This document shows, piece after piece, positions 24,532 to 36,412 of a stretch of 64,000 nt of DNA (the first letter of the stretch is position 1; the number at the start of each line of letters is the position of its first letter). Position numbers and translations under genes: made by a program. The notes beneath the pieces were generated by a model. That model was not told the DNA's origin, made no database searches, and worked only from the letters and a program-made list of their open reading frames with translations. The DNA is from Cenococcum geophilum 1.58 (lineage: Eukaryota; Ascomycota; Dothideomycetes; Gloniales; Gloniaceae), in assembly GCA_001692895.1 (NCBI GenBank), contig KV748229.1:1-64000 (forward strand), read 5' to 3'.

Positions 24532-24770
24532 ATGTCGCCTACTGTCTTGGCATTTTCCTATATTTATAGAGCCTTTGGCTTCCTTCCTTCTTCCCTCTAT
24601 TATATATATATCACGACTCTACCAGTTACCGGAAATACACTCTTTTCTTTCTTTCTTACTAACTGATTACAACTAACCGACCGACCGACCGGCCGACCGA
24701 CTGACCGACAGACAGACTGACAGACTGACAGCACCGTAACTTTCCATCTTAGAGAGGTCGTACCCTCCCA
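24532..24770 (+). repeat. 3' LTR of element C
   Basis: It is 239 bp, begins TGTAGATTGGAT, ends CTCCCA and is followed by TAATAG. It aligns with 11,018-11,266. Confidence 0.85.
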
Positions 24771-27700
24771 TAATAGTATTTAGTAGCCCGTAAATTTGGT
24801 AGACGTAGTAGATATATAGGTCGCCTCTTTAGTATTAATATTTTTGTAATAGGGGATTAAGAACGGGCGCTTGCTAAAATAGTTAACTAGAATTATAACT
24901 ATATCGTATCCGTTATGGTCTATAGGTAGCTTATAGAAATTTATAAAGATATACTGTTAGGGGCGTTCTGGTATCGGGAGTGGTTTTAATAATCCTAGGG
25001 TCTTATCTTGGGGGATTATAGATCTACGGCAGCTGTCGCAGTTCCGTATATAACGGTTAATATTTATAACTATTCTAGGCTAGTAGTACTGGTTACTAAT
25101 AATCTTATAGGTCTTATTCTTTTTAGGGTAGGCCGTAGAGACCTAGGTATATGCTTTGGCAATAATCTAAGTCCGTAAGTTCTGTTCCTCTGCTACTACT
25201 AGCTATTTATAGTGCTTAGGTAGTCCGTTTTTAAAGGACTATAGGCTTATAACGTCCTTTGTCTTTTTATAGTACTTTTATAGGGAAGGGGCTGTACGGT
25301 TTACCTACAGCAGTTTATTAATAAGGTTAAGTTCTATAGAGTTAATAGGATATATCTTAGTGTCTAAAGAGTTTGTATTTAGTTCTGCCCGTATCTAGGG
25401 GTTAAGGTGCTTTAGTTGTAGTAGAGTCTAGGTTTATAATAAGATTTTTACGGCTACCTAGTTGTCTAGGTCCTGTCTACGCCTTATAAGGGTATCCGCA
25501 CGGTTTATAGCGCCTAGCCTATATATAATTAAGAAGTTAAACTAAGATAAGATGTCCGCCTATTGCGCCTACCGGGCTATAAGGGCCTTTATTATTATAA
25601 AATATTTTAAGGCCTAATAATCTAAAACTACCTAGATAGGTTTAGGGGCCCCCTTTAGCTATACATGCTAGTGCTAAAAGCTAAAGATAATAGCTAGCAT
25701 TTCTTTATTGTGGATAGGGTAGTTTAGCTTAGTGTTTATTATAGTCTTTAAATAGTATATAATAGGGTGCTATTCTCCGTCCGGTTGCTTCTAGGAGAAA
25801 ATATTAGCTATTACGCTATCTAAGGCATTAGTCTTTAGCATTAAGGGCCGTTTTAGGTTAAAGTGGGCGAGTAAGGGAGCAGAGACTAGTCGTTTCTTAA
25901 GCTTATTAAAGGCCTACCTATATACAATGTTAAAGTAAAAGGGCTAGTCTTTTTAGGTAAGGCGATTAAGAGGCCTAGTAATCTTGCTATAGTCCTTAAT
26001 AAAGCGTTAGTAGAAGTTACAGAAACCTAGGAATGATTATACCCCCTTTACGGTCCGTAGGGGTGCCTACTAGGTAATTACGGCCGTTTTCTTTAGGTCG
26101 ATCTTAATTCCATCTATACTAATAATAAACCCTAGGTACTTTATACGCTTAATACTAAACTCTAACTTTTTAATATTAGCCTAAAGGCTAGCCTCGCGGA
26201 GCCATTATAGGACTTTATAGATATGCTCCTTATATTCTAGCTTATTCTTAAAGTAGATTATAATATTATCTAGGTAGGCCGTATAGAAGTTATTAAGGTA
26301 GTTAAAGAGTATATTATTTATATACCGCTAGTACGTAGCCAGTCCGTTAGTTAGTCTAAAAGGGAATACTTTATATTTATACGTTCCGTAACGGGTTTAA
26401 AATATAGTAAGATTCTTAGACCTAGGGTTTATTTTAATTCGGTAAAAGGCCTAGCGGATATTAAGCTTTATAAAGACCTTAGCTCTACTTATTTAGGCTA
26501 AAGTCTTATTAAGTAGGGGTAGCGGATAGCGGTCCTTACGGGTTATATTATTTAGTTTACGGTAGTTAATACAGAAATAGAGTTCTCTATTTAGCTTTTT
26601 AGTAAAGAAAATAAGTAAGTTAAAAGGGGCTTAACTAGGTTTAATAAAGCCCTTATCTAGGTTATTAATAAGGTACTACTTTATAGCCTATAATTTAGTA
26701 GTAAACTGCTAGTAGAGGGGGCTAAAGCTAAGGGTATTTTTTTTATCTAGCTTAATTTTAATTTTATAGTTATACAGTTAGTAAGGCGGGAGTATATTAA
26801 ACACTACCTTAAAGAATACGTCTTTAAATTTCTAGTATTAATAGGGTAGTTTCTATTCTACTAGCTCCTCGTTTATAAGCTTACTTTTTTATCTACTAAG
26901 CTCACTTTCCTTTTCCTTAATTATTTAATTAATTTTATATAAGCTGGTGGTAAAGGAAACGGTATTAGGTTAGACTAAGTTCCGGTAAAATCCTACGGCG
27001 CTAATATAGTAAATATTAACTAGTAGAAGGTCCGTAGGTTTCTTTATAGCCGTTTATTAGACCGTATTTTGCGGTTTAGGGTTTATAGTCTTTCTTAGCT
27101 CCTATTCTATCTTCCGTAAATTATCCCTCCAATCTATTAGTTTAGTATATTATTTAATATTTTTAGCTTTCCTTTATAGTTATATAGGGCCTAAGCTCTC
27201 TATAGGGGACTTAGCTAGGTTATTACTGACTTCCTAAGTCTTTAGTATAGAAGGTATGGCGTAAATAGTCTAGGGGCGGCGTAGTATACGGATCCGTTAC
27301 GGATTAAGCTATATATCCTTCTTAAAAGCCCGGTCCCTATATATTATATTAGCCTAGTAAACGGTGTTTATCTACGGCCGTATAAGGTTTTCTATTATAA
27401 TACTGATTTCTTTTATAAAGGAAGGTATTAGGGGTATAGTTTCGGGCTAGGTAAGCCATCTATTCTATATATTAAGCTATAAGCCTAAATAGGCTAGCTA
27501 TTTTCTCCTTAAGATTATATTATAGCTTCTAAGGTCCGTAATAAGGAAGGGGATATTATATTACCTTTATCCGTTAATACAGAGGTAGAACCGTAAGATA
27601 GTTATAATAGGTAGTCCTATATGTCCATTATACCCGTAAATAGTAATTAGTTTAGGCAGTTCTTTAAGGGGTATATTTAAAAAGTTAGCCAGTTTTATAG

Positions 27701-28768
27701 CGCACTTTATATTAATTAAGGTAAAGATATTTACTTCTAAGTTAGCTAAAGTAGAGGTTAAAACTTAGTATCTATTGCGGAATAAAGTATAAGGGATAGT
27801 GTAGCTTCTTCTACTAACTAGCCAACCTAGATTAATATATAACATATTAATCCCTTTTAACCTTAAAGAAGAGTCTTCCTCTAGGGTTTCTCTTTTTCTA
27901 ACTCTATATTATCCTTTTAAATTAATAGGACCTCGTTTATTTTTGCCGCTATTAGGCAGTTCTTTATAAAGTGGTTTTTTTTAGCTGTATAAAAAGTAAG
28001 CTCCTTAATTACTAAGGGCTTATCTACGGGGGTTGCTATATATAGGCTGAGTATATACTAGACCCGTAGTAGGATTAGCTGCTTAACTAGCTGTTAGATT
28101 AATAGTAGGCTAGATAATTAATACCATGGGAGTTACAGCCTATACTAGGGCACTATTTACTATTCTTATATTGCTTATAGTCTGGCTTAAAGGGTTCCTA
28201 GCTTTATACCGCTTAGCACATACCTTAATTTAATAAAGGCCTTAGTTAATAGCTAAGTAGTAGTTTATAAGTACCTTTAACGTTTATATAGTAGTAAAAA
28301 CTAGCAGTATAGCGCGCTGTAGGTCTAGAGTAAGCTTGTTAAAGAGGTCTAGTATTAAGTCTTTATAGGGAATTCGGGCTTAGCTAGCTAGGTACAGAAA
28401 GCGGGTCTAAAAGGCTAAAAAGGTCTCCGTTATTTTTATATTTAGGCTTTTATAATTAAGGTAGGCATTTTATATCTTAAAGGGGTCCTTATAAATAGAA
28501 GATAGGTAGTTAATTATTTCTTCTTTTAAGATAAAAGGGTTTGCTAAGTCTATAGTATATCGCGGACGTAGGTGCGTCTAGGCGTCTCTACTAGTACGGC
28601 TGAAGATATAGGCTATCTTAGCTCGATCGTTAGGAAAGTAATCTTTATTAACTTTAAGCTTATCCTATAGTTAAAGCTTCTAATTATTAAATATAGGGTT
28701 AGTCCCGTCTATAAGTAGCGGGGGGTCCACTACCTTCGCGGATCTTAATAGTGCGGTGCGTTAGGCTA
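24771..28768 (-). pseudogene. Gypsy B gag-pol main part, RIP-degenerate
   Basis: Minus-strand order: Gag C-terminal part (about 28,768-28,130, including a stretch like KIAYIFSRTSRDAQTHL), protease (about 27,700-27,450, with a segment like LANFLNIPLKELP and later YNIILRRK), reverse transcriptase (FPFRLTNGLA near 26,340; the YLDD box read as YLDN at 26,265-26,279), RNase H, and the first half of integrase. Stops and G-to-A changes occur throughout. It is bounded by the right TSD of element C and by the TA target of the pogo chain. Confidence 0.82.
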
Positions 28769-30906
28769 GGGCCTTAGGGTACCTCCCCACTATATATACG
28801 GTCCCACTCAATGTACACCAAAATCTAAAAACACCAAAATTTTAACTCTTTTATATACAATCAAAATGGACCCAATTAACGCCGCTTTTGCTGCATTAGA
28901 GCTATAAGATCCTCCTAATTACACTTAGACAGCTAAAGAATTTAATGTTAATCGTTCTACGCTTTCGCGGCGTTATTGGAAGATTACTCGCGCTAGAGAG
29001 GATTTGATGGAAATGAAATCTCTTTTATTAATACAGCAGGAGAGGACTCTTCTTAGGTATATAAATCTTCTTACCAAACGTGGCCTACCTCCTATACCTT
29101 AAATGGTGCGAAATTTCGCCTTTAAGATCTTAAGAATAACGCCTAAAAAGAACTGGGTTTTATGGTTTATTAAGCGCCACAAAGATAAAATAAAATCAGG
29201 CTATTTAGCCCCAGCTAATATAGCCCGTAAAAAGGCTAACAATCTATATCAATATAAGCTCTTTTACGAGCTATTAAAGGAGAAAATTGAGAAGTATAGG
29301 ATTAAGATGCATAATATGTACAATATAGATAAAAAGGGCTTTTTTATTAGCGTACTTAATAAGGGCAAGAGAATCTACACTAAGTTAGAAGTAGTTTAAG
29401 GTAAGCTTCTTAGCGCTAGTCAAGACGGTAATAGAGAGTGGATTATAATAATTGCAAGCGTCTACGCTAACGGAACAAGCCTCCCTCTAGGCCTAATTTA
29501 TTAAGCTATTTCTAGCAATCTCCAGGACTTCTAGCTTTAAGATTTTAACCCTAAATAATACTGGGTCTTCTTCTTATCTACCGCAATAGGTTAGATAAAT
29601 AACAAGATGGGATTCTTATGGCTTACTACCCTCTTTAATATAGAAATGAAGCAGAAAGCTAGAAACGGATTATCCTAGAGGCTCTTAATATTAGATAGTT
29701 ACGGATCTCATATTAATATAAACTTCCTTAACTGGAGTTATAAGAATAGGATATTAGTGGCTGCATTTCCGCCTTATTTAACCCACTATAACCTCTTAAC
29801 GTCAGTCTCTTCTCTCCTCTTAGCATGTATTACAGTTAAGAACTTAACAATCTTATCTATAAGAGTTAGGGCCTCTCCTCTATTATAAAACGCGATTTCT
29901 TCCGTCTATTTTGGGCTGCCTATAATAGGGCCTTTACCAAGAATAATATACTTAGTGGGTAGGCAGATACTGGGCTTAATCCGCTTAATCTAGAGGTTAT
30001 TCTTAGCGCTATTAAGACCCAACAAAAGCAAGGTAAAATAGCCTCTCGGCCTTTATTAAGGGACTTAAATACCTTAGCCCTCTTAGTAAGTGACTGAAGA
30101 AAGGTCCGCAGGCTTCTATAAGACGTAGTTAATAAGGTTATAGAGCCGTAGGCCAAAAGGCTTAAAAATACGGTTCTTAAGCTTACTACTAATATTGCTC
30201 TCCTTTACTTAGAAAACAAGGGCCTCTAAAAGGCGTTTAGTAATAAAAAGAAAAAGAGAGCTTATAGCAAGCCTCTCTTTAATAAACTACGTGTAGAAAC
30301 TAACTATAAGGCTATATTCTTTAGCCCCTTAAAGATTAAGTAAGTAATAGAGCTTTAGGAGAAGCGCAAATAACTATAACATTAAGAGGAGGTACGCTAA
30401 CAAGATAAGAAGATTTAGAAGCAACTTATAAAGGAAAAATAACAACTTACGATAGTATAGAGGAAGCAGGCTAGAATATAAGCTAAGGTTTAACAAGAGA
30501 AGAAAGCTGCTAAAAAACGCCGCTAGAGAGAGAAGGCTATATACGCTTACGTAGCAAATCTATAGCTTTAAAACGACCTCAAGCTAACAAGAGGAGGTAG
30601 ACGGAAGAAACAAGCTACTAGGCAATCCCTTATTATTATTTTAAAGGTCGCAATTAAGGAGGTAAATAGAGTAGTTATATCTAGGGCCACTTACGCTTAA
30701 TATTAAATTTAACGACTTCCTATGGTCGGAAAATCTTATACAATAGCTCACTTAAATAAGGAAACTTAGTAGATTACTACATTAAAAATCTAGACTATTT
30801 TATCAATTATATATAATTCTATAGCCTTAAATCGAGGCTTAGTGATATTTGATTTTAGTATATATTAAGTGGGACTATGTATATAGTGGGGAGGTACCCT
30901 AAGGAC
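28769..30906 (+). mobile_element. Fot1/pogo-type DNA transposon (Fot-A)
   Basis: Terminal inverted repeats of about 45 bp (left CCTTAGGGTACCTCCCCACT; its complement at 30,862-30,905) lie just inside TA dinucleotides at 28,767-28,768 and 30,907-30,908. One end has an extra G. The plus-strand interior encodes a pogo-family transposase. The element is inserted in gypsy B gag and directly abuts the next pogo element, with one shared TA. Confidence 0.85.
28866..30690 (+). pseudogene. Fot-A transposase (CENP-B HTH plus DDE), degenerate
   Basis: It starts at the ATG of 28,866. An N-terminal helix-turn-helix (AKEFNVNRSTLSRRY) is followed by a CENP-B-like second DNA-binding part (KNWVLWFIKRHKDKIKS). 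The DDE core shows NIDKKGF at 29,324-29,344 (family consensus is an NxDE.G motif, so a Glu reads Lys), LILDSYGSHI at about 29,687-29,716, and a PPYLTHYNLL region. A 98-codon open part survives at 29,103-29,399. Stops at 28,908, 28,926 and beyond show it is non-functional. Such proteins cut and paste the element at TA sites. Confidence 0.82.
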
Positions 30907-30908
30907 TA

Positions 30909-32959
30909 CAGTAAAAACTCTTTATAACAATACGGTTTTTTTCGCCGTCCGTATCGTTATACCAAAGGTATCGTTGTATTTAGACTTTGTACGTAAAACA
31001 TACTAAACGTTAAAATTATATAATAATATTGCATATCTATAAGCCCGAAGTTAAAATTAAGCAATTAGCTCCACTAAAAAACGATTTAATTGTCGTTTAC
31101 TTAGTGTTTTAGAGTTATTGTCCTTGGATTTAACGCTCATGCCTTAATAGAGTTGTAATAACCTTTCTCTTACTATTCTTTTATTACTCCTTATATAGAT
31201 AAAGCTTTTATAAGGCCTCTATTACCTTATTAAGTTTAATTTAAGGTTATTAGGAGTCCTCCTTATCTATTTTTATATCGCGATCTAGCCTAGTATAAAG
31301 CTCCGCTACGTGCTTAATAAGATCTTTAGTAAAGTCTACTATATCTTCGCCCGGAAAATAAATAAAATTCTAAATATTTATAGGCTTATAGATCCTTCCA
31401 GCAGCACGTAGTTATTTAGCTATCTCTTATACCTTATTAATAATCGGATCTATATAATTATAAGGGTAAAACAGCGGGCCTTCTTTTAAGCTAAAGAGAG
31501 TAGATTTAACAAAGTAACTATTAATTACTTTTAGTATAACTTCCTTTTAAGCTATAATTGCCTATTAGATAGCCTAAAGAATATATATCTACTTAATTAG
31601 ATCTTAATTTTAAAGGGAGTGCTCTACCATAAATCTAAGCTAATATCGTTGGTAGTATAACTTAAAGTTTGCAATAATTCCTTAATTAAGTGGCTAGTAT
31701 ATAGAGGTATAATTAGGAGGAAGAAACTCAACCTATATATTCTTAAGAGTATTATTTTTAGTAAGTATTTAAACAGCTACTTTATACGCGCTAAAATTAT
31801 TAAGTAGAAGGAGGACTCTCCTACTATATATCCTTTTATTAAACTAGGTAAGCTATTTAGTTATAATTACTATCGTTATCTAGGCCTTCTTATTACTCTT
31901 CTATATAATATTAAGTAAAGCGATATTAATATAAGCTCTTATAAAATATTATAGCTAAGCTAAAGATTTAATTATCTAGAGAGGAAGCTTATCTAAGCTA
32001 TCTACGTTAGAGCAATTAGCTAGAGATACTCTTACCTTTTACTTTTTCGTTCTTAAGAGAGCTTTAGTAGCTAGTATAATATCTAGTATAGCCTTCTAAA
32101 AGAGCCTAGTCTTATCTATATTATAAATATCCTTTAATAGAAAAGATATAACAATCGCACGAAGCTCTATTATATGATCTTTAGTACCTTCTATATTAAC
32201 TAACGTAGCCTCGCTATATTACTTCCTTTTGCGAATTCCGTTATAAGATTTAAAACCCTCTAGCTACCTAATTAACTACCTTAGCTTAGGCAATTAAGCT
32301 AATAGAGGTATCTATTACTATAATTAAGATGCGGCAGTATATATAAGATCGCCTGTAATAGGAATGCGTAAAATCTATAGGCGTTAGTACTATTTAAAGA
32401 GAGCTTCCTTAAGGAGAGGATATTTGCCAGCTTGCTATTACTCTTACCCACTATACCCACGTGGTAATTTAGCTAAATTAAAGTAGTTAAATTTATCGCT
32501 TAGTATTTCTAATATTAAAATTAATTAATCTTTTAACGGAGGAAGTTACTTGCCTATAAAGCAACGTATTTTTATAATAAGTAAGGGTGTTTTATATAGT
32601 AGGCGCATATTTTTTAACGCTTAAAGTTAGAGAACCTATAATAACGTTGCCTTTAAGGGTTTTAAGATTTAGGTATAATAAATAAAATAGAATTAAATAT
32701 AGAGAGTAGGATCTAAGTATTATTTTAATAGATTTTAATTATTATATAATAAAGATTAATGGCTAAACTTATAGTAAGAAAAGGTTAAATCTAACAAATT
32801 AAAAACTCCTTATAACGATTTTAGTAGGGCCACCCCTATAATATTATTAAATATTAGAATATCGTAATATTACACCAAAAAAGGCTTAGTTAAGGGGTGT
32901 AGATCGTAATATAGAGTATATCGTTATAACCCCGTTATCGTTATAAGGAGTTTTTACTG
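30909..32959 (-). mobile_element. Pogo-B transposon, minus-strand copy
   Basis: It begins CAGTAAAAACTCTTTATAAC and ends with the complement, flanked by TA at 30,907-30,908 and 32,960-32,961. At 2,051 bp it is a close relative of the 42,972-45,023 copy in opposite orientation. The transposase lies on the minus strand (about 32,680-31,100) and is full of stops. The TIR motif recurs as an inverted copy about 150 bp inside the transposase-5' end, making a hairpin. Neighbours on both sides are other pogo-type elements with no sequence between them except TA. Confidence 0.9.
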
Positions 32960-32961
32960 TA

Positions 32962-34839
32962 ACGTAATTTATAAGCAAGTAGCCTATATAAGCAAGTGGC
33001 CTACCCTACCAAACTCACCCCACCAAACTCGTGATCGCAAAACGAAGCAATTAATTAACTATAAATAACTATATTTAGTGTAGCTATTTACTAGCTAGTC
33101 GCCTGCCGTCTAGGGCACGTACGTGCTATATATTCTATTAATTTATATATACTACACTTACGCACTACCCGTTGCGGTTGCTTAGCCGTTGCCTCTACTA
33201 CCCCCTCTACTACCCCCTTTTAGGCAGCTTGTACACGAGATAGCCCTTCTACTCCTAATAAAACACCTCCCCTAGCTATATACGTGCGCCTAGTTGCCCT
33301 CTTTTGTTTTTAGCGCTGGTTTTCTATATATAGCTTTTAATTTTTAGTTGTAAGTAGGATAGCGCTTAATATTGCTATTTTGTAACCCTTAACAAGCTAG
33401 GTAATGGCTTGCTCTATTAAACTTAGTGGGCTATACGTGCGCTATTTAAGATAGCGCCTTAGCAAAACCATTTGCTTTTATAGCTTAGTAATATTATAGG
33501 GTGTTTTAGCTACCTAGGATGCATCTAATCGCGGATGTTAAGGTAATAGTATCTAATATTTAGTATATAGTAGTAATAGCACGCGATCTAGATTGTATGG
33601 GACTAGGCTAGTAGCTATAAATCCTACCCGTATATTGTTCTAATATAATACTGCCTGCCTAGCCTGCCTATATATAGGTAGGAATTCGCGTTTATTAATA
33701 TGGTTAACGCCGCAGCTTATAATCTATTTAATAAGGCGTCCGTAGGCCTGCTTTAATACTAAAAAATAGCCTACGTCTAGTAGCTGCAGTAGATGCGATA
33801 AATGCGCCAGTATATAAAGGACAACTATCTAGTGATCTAGGCAGTACCAATCGAATTTGGGCGATATGTGGCTGTTATAGCCATCTAGTACTAGCAGCCG
33901 ATGCGTACTAATAATGCGATCCTTTATATGCTTATAGAATACCTCCATTAACTAGGTTAGGCCAATCTCATTTATTATCTAGCTATTATTACTAACACTA
34001 ATTAACCAGTTATGTGGTATAATATTATTCTTATACTAGGCAGCCTAGTACATTACTGCCTTAAAGATAATAAGTGGTGGAATTATAATCCCTTAGGCAT
34101 TAATGTATTTAATAATTATAACTTATTCTTAATTGCCTGGCTATATAGTTTTAGGCCGGCTAGCCCTATTAGTTCTAGTAATAACTTTTATAGTTACAAT
34201 AACACCTATTTAGTAGCCGGTTTTATTAAAATTCCAGATATTATTATCTTAAATCCTATACTATATTTTTGTATTTTTAACGCGTTTAAACTAGGCTTAA
34301 ATAAGTATAGGATCCTCGTATTTCGCCCGTTAATAGTCATACTTATAATTATATTTAGATTTTAGATCGTTATAGCGGTTAATAAAGTTTTGCACCTAGT
34401 TCTAGCTAATAGTAATAGGGTCGGTCTATCTAGTGTATTAGGTAGCTAGAATACTAGCTATCTACCGTACGGTTGTAATCCTAGGCGGTATACCATATTA
34501 ATCCATTAATAGAATCCACTGCTTAAGACTCTCTTCTTATATTGGTGTAAGACGGCGATTTAAGGTAGTAGAACCGCGCTGTTGTCTAATACCGCTAACG
34601 CGTCGCTTAACTGTCTTTTGGGATACATTATATGCCCTCTTAACACCTCGTAAGGATGTAATTTGGCCCTACTTGTAGGCTTAAACACCTAGGTCGACTC
34701 TGCCCTCTTAAAAAAGGGCCTCTTGCTGTTATAGTGCTGCTATTTAGGTGGTTGTTAAATAACGCGTCGCGTGTTTGGTAGGGTGGGTTTAGTAGGGTAG
34801 GCTACTTACTTATATGGGCCACTTGCTTATAGATTACGT
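32962..34839 (-). mobile_element. Fot/pogo-type DNA transposon (Fot-C)
   Basis: Long imperfect inverted repeats (left ACGTAATTTATAAGCAAGTA; the right end reads as its complement at 34,800-34,839) lie inside TA at 32,960-32,961 and 34,840-34,841. They extend about 70 bp and include AAGCAAGTRGCC and CCTACCCTACYAAAC motifs. The minus-strand interior encodes a third, distinct pogo-family transposase. To its right, gypsy B gag resumes. Confidence 0.85.
33100..34700 (-). pseudogene. Fot-C transposase, degenerate
   Basis: The minus-strand translation near 33,905-33,770 reads RLLVLDGYNSHISPKFDWYC, then LAHLSHLLQLLD. This matches the pogo/Fot DDE consensus LLLDGHGSHIT..F..FC and PPHTSHLLQPLD, with both aspartates kept. 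RIP stops interrupt the frame elsewhere. A 117-codon open frame on the opposite strand (34,012-34,365) is antisense to this gene. Confidence 0.75.
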
Positions 34840-34841
34840 TA

Positions 34842-35260
34842 TAGTAAGTCTATTTAATAAGTTATCGCTAAATATAGGGGTATTTTTGGCTTTAAGCAGT
34901 TCTCGTAGTTATTTAATTTTAGTATTAGCTGCTGTAAGCTCCGCCTAGGGGGTTAAAATATTAATTATTTCTTTATTTAAGGTATTTATGGGTCCTACAG
35001 CTGCTTTACCTACTACTGTATTTTATAGCATAGTAGTAGGGGTATTAGGTAATTCTAGGTAATTTCTTTAGGGGTTCTGGTCTATATATATCCTATAAGT
35101 TCTTTCCTTAGGGTTCTATTCTTGTGGTCCTAGTAATGTCCTTAGGGTCCTATTCTGTGTCCTTATCCTATTTATAGTTTTGTAAATATTTTTAAGTTCC
35201 TTCTTAGGAAGAAAGGGTAGTTTAAGCTTTAGATAATATTAGCGACTTAGTTAACCAAGG
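34842..35260 (-). pseudogene. Gypsy B leader and Gag N-terminal fragment
   Basis: The minus-strand segment continues from the LTR. A likely primer-binding site starting TGGTTAACTAAG lies at about 35,258-35,243, three bases inside the proposed LTR edge. The part at 34,930-34,842 reads as a charged helical Gag N-terminus (LRELLKAKN) and stops at the TA used by the pogo elements. Gag resumes at 28,766. Confidence 0.55.
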
Positions 35261-35474
35261 TGTAAGCATAGTAAGAAGGATACATGCAAGCCTGTATAAT
35301 TAGATTGTTTATAAATAAGGATCTAAAGCTAAAGAAAGGAAAGGAGAAGAAGAGCAGCGCCGGTTAAAGTAGGGTTCTTTTATACGGTCCTCTAGTTATA
35401 TAACCGCAAAGTTCTGCTAAGTTCTGCTAGTTAAGTTCTGCTAAGTTCTGCTAAATTCTGCCAGTGCCGTAACA
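35261..35474 (-). repeat. 5' LTR of gypsy B (proposed limits)
   Basis: On the minus strand it begins TGTTACGGCACTGG, contains an array of AGCAGAACTT repeats and a TATA-like CCGTATAAAAG, and is proposed to end GCTTACA just before a TGG-type primer-binding site. The matching 3' LTR is not in the window, so the inner edge is inferred. Confidence 0.55.
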
Positions 35475-36400
35475 GTAAACGTCGCCATTTATTGTCTTTC
35501 TCTTATATCCTAGCTTAATTAACTAGTCCTTTTTAAAAACAATTAGAGGTCCCTTATTCCTATAGGAGATGCTACTATAAATTATCCAGCTTAAATACCC
35601 CCTAAATTTAGGGATATAGCAATTAATATTATATTTCTCCTTAGCGCTTCTAGTAATAAAAATCTGGCCTCTACCGGTTTAAATAGACGCTTTATCTGTT
35701 TAAATTACTACTGCCTATATCTTAGGAGTCTATTCCAGGTAAGAATAGGCCTATTTTAGCCGTGTATTTTGTTATTCTAGTATAATAAGGGGCTTCTCTA
35801 TAGCAATACGGCGGAAATAGCCCTCTTTTTTAAAGGCCTTATATAGGGACCGCTTATAGGCAGAGACCCCCTCTAAGGAAGCGATCTCTTTAAATAGCTT
35901 CTGTTAATAGAACCAATTAAGCTTGGCCCGGGTAATAAGGCGCTATTAAGTTAGGGTATTAATATTCGGCTTCCTTCCTTTCTGCTTTTAAGGGGTCCAG
36001 GTATTCCTTTAAAGAGAGGCAGAGATTATATCTTAAGAGACACTAAGAGAGCCTCTAATTCTTTTATAAGTCTAGCCAGCGTAGCAATAAAGAGAATATG
36101 TAATATTACGCTTACGGAAGGAGAGCTGGGTTCCTGGATTACAAAGGACAGGATAGCGAAGAAGGGGAGGTGGGTGGTGGCCCCGGTTCCAGCGTATAAG
36201 ATGTAGCATAGCGTACTATCTTCCCTCTTATTTAAATATATATATGGCCTTTATATATATTCTAGCTGCTTTATACGTATTCTAGCTGCTTAATTTGTAT
36301 TTATAACTTATAGATTACTACTTAAAAGCTACGCTTAATACGGCTAAAACTACGCCAACGCTAGTAGGGAGCGCTGGTGACCTGCTTAGGTTACCCCCTT
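35475..36400 (-). pseudogene. Tc1/mariner-like transposase N-terminal half
   Basis: The minus-strand translation from about 36,125 shows an HTH part (AGWTYKRIRGSLSVS), a second helical part (KRSLYKAFKKEGYFRR), then AVVI-TDKASI (first catalytic Asp of the DDE triad, near 35,700) and a block like KGPLIVFKKDW..TINGDVY. It is cut at 35,475 by gypsy B, so the two later catalytic acids are missing. Gln and Trp codons have become stops. The DNA at 36,130-36,400 shows no coding sense and may hold the element's right end. Confidence 0.7.
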
Positions 36401-36412
36401 GTACTAATCTAG

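Larger units (their letters stand above)
11018..24770 (+). mobile_element. Element C: Gag-only LTR retrotransposon with nested LINE
   Basis: Direct repeats at 11,018-11,266 and 24,532-24,770 begin TGTA(A/G)ATTGGAT and end CTCCCA (CTCCTA in the left copy). They are flanked by TAATAG/AATAG on both outer sides (11,012-11,017 and 24,771-24,776). A purine tract, GTGGGGGAGG, lies shortly before the right LTR. Without the LINE insertion the element is about 6.5 kb. The only retroelement domain recognised is a plus-strand Gag with a zinc knuckle. No protease, reverse transcriptase, RNase H or integrase was found in 13,500-16,177 or 23,465-24,531. It is thus probably a non-autonomous TR-GAG type. It sits in the integrase of gypsy B. 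Confidence 0.8.
2332..35474 (-). mobile_element. Gypsy B: Ty3/gypsy retrotransposon broken up by later insertions
   Basis: Minus-strand pieces read in order as one Ty3/gypsy element: 5' LTR 35,261-35,474; Gag 34,842 to about 35,160, continuing at 28,768 down to about 28,130; protease about 27,700-27,450; reverse transcriptase about 26,900-26,000; RNase H about 25,900-25,500; integrase about 25,300-24,777, continuing at 11,017-10,758 and 2,741-2,332. The integrase reading frame is recovered across both the gypsy A and the element C insertion sites once each insert and one TSD copy are removed. The 3' LTR is not seen. All domains carry stops. Gypsy B itself interrupts a Tc1-like transposase at its 5' end. 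Confidence 0.85.

Noticed and set aside
34012..34365. 117-codon plus-strand frame, Asn/Ile/Tyr-rich
   Set aside because: Antisense to the degenerate Fot-C transposase; its residues reflect AT-rich RIP DNA.
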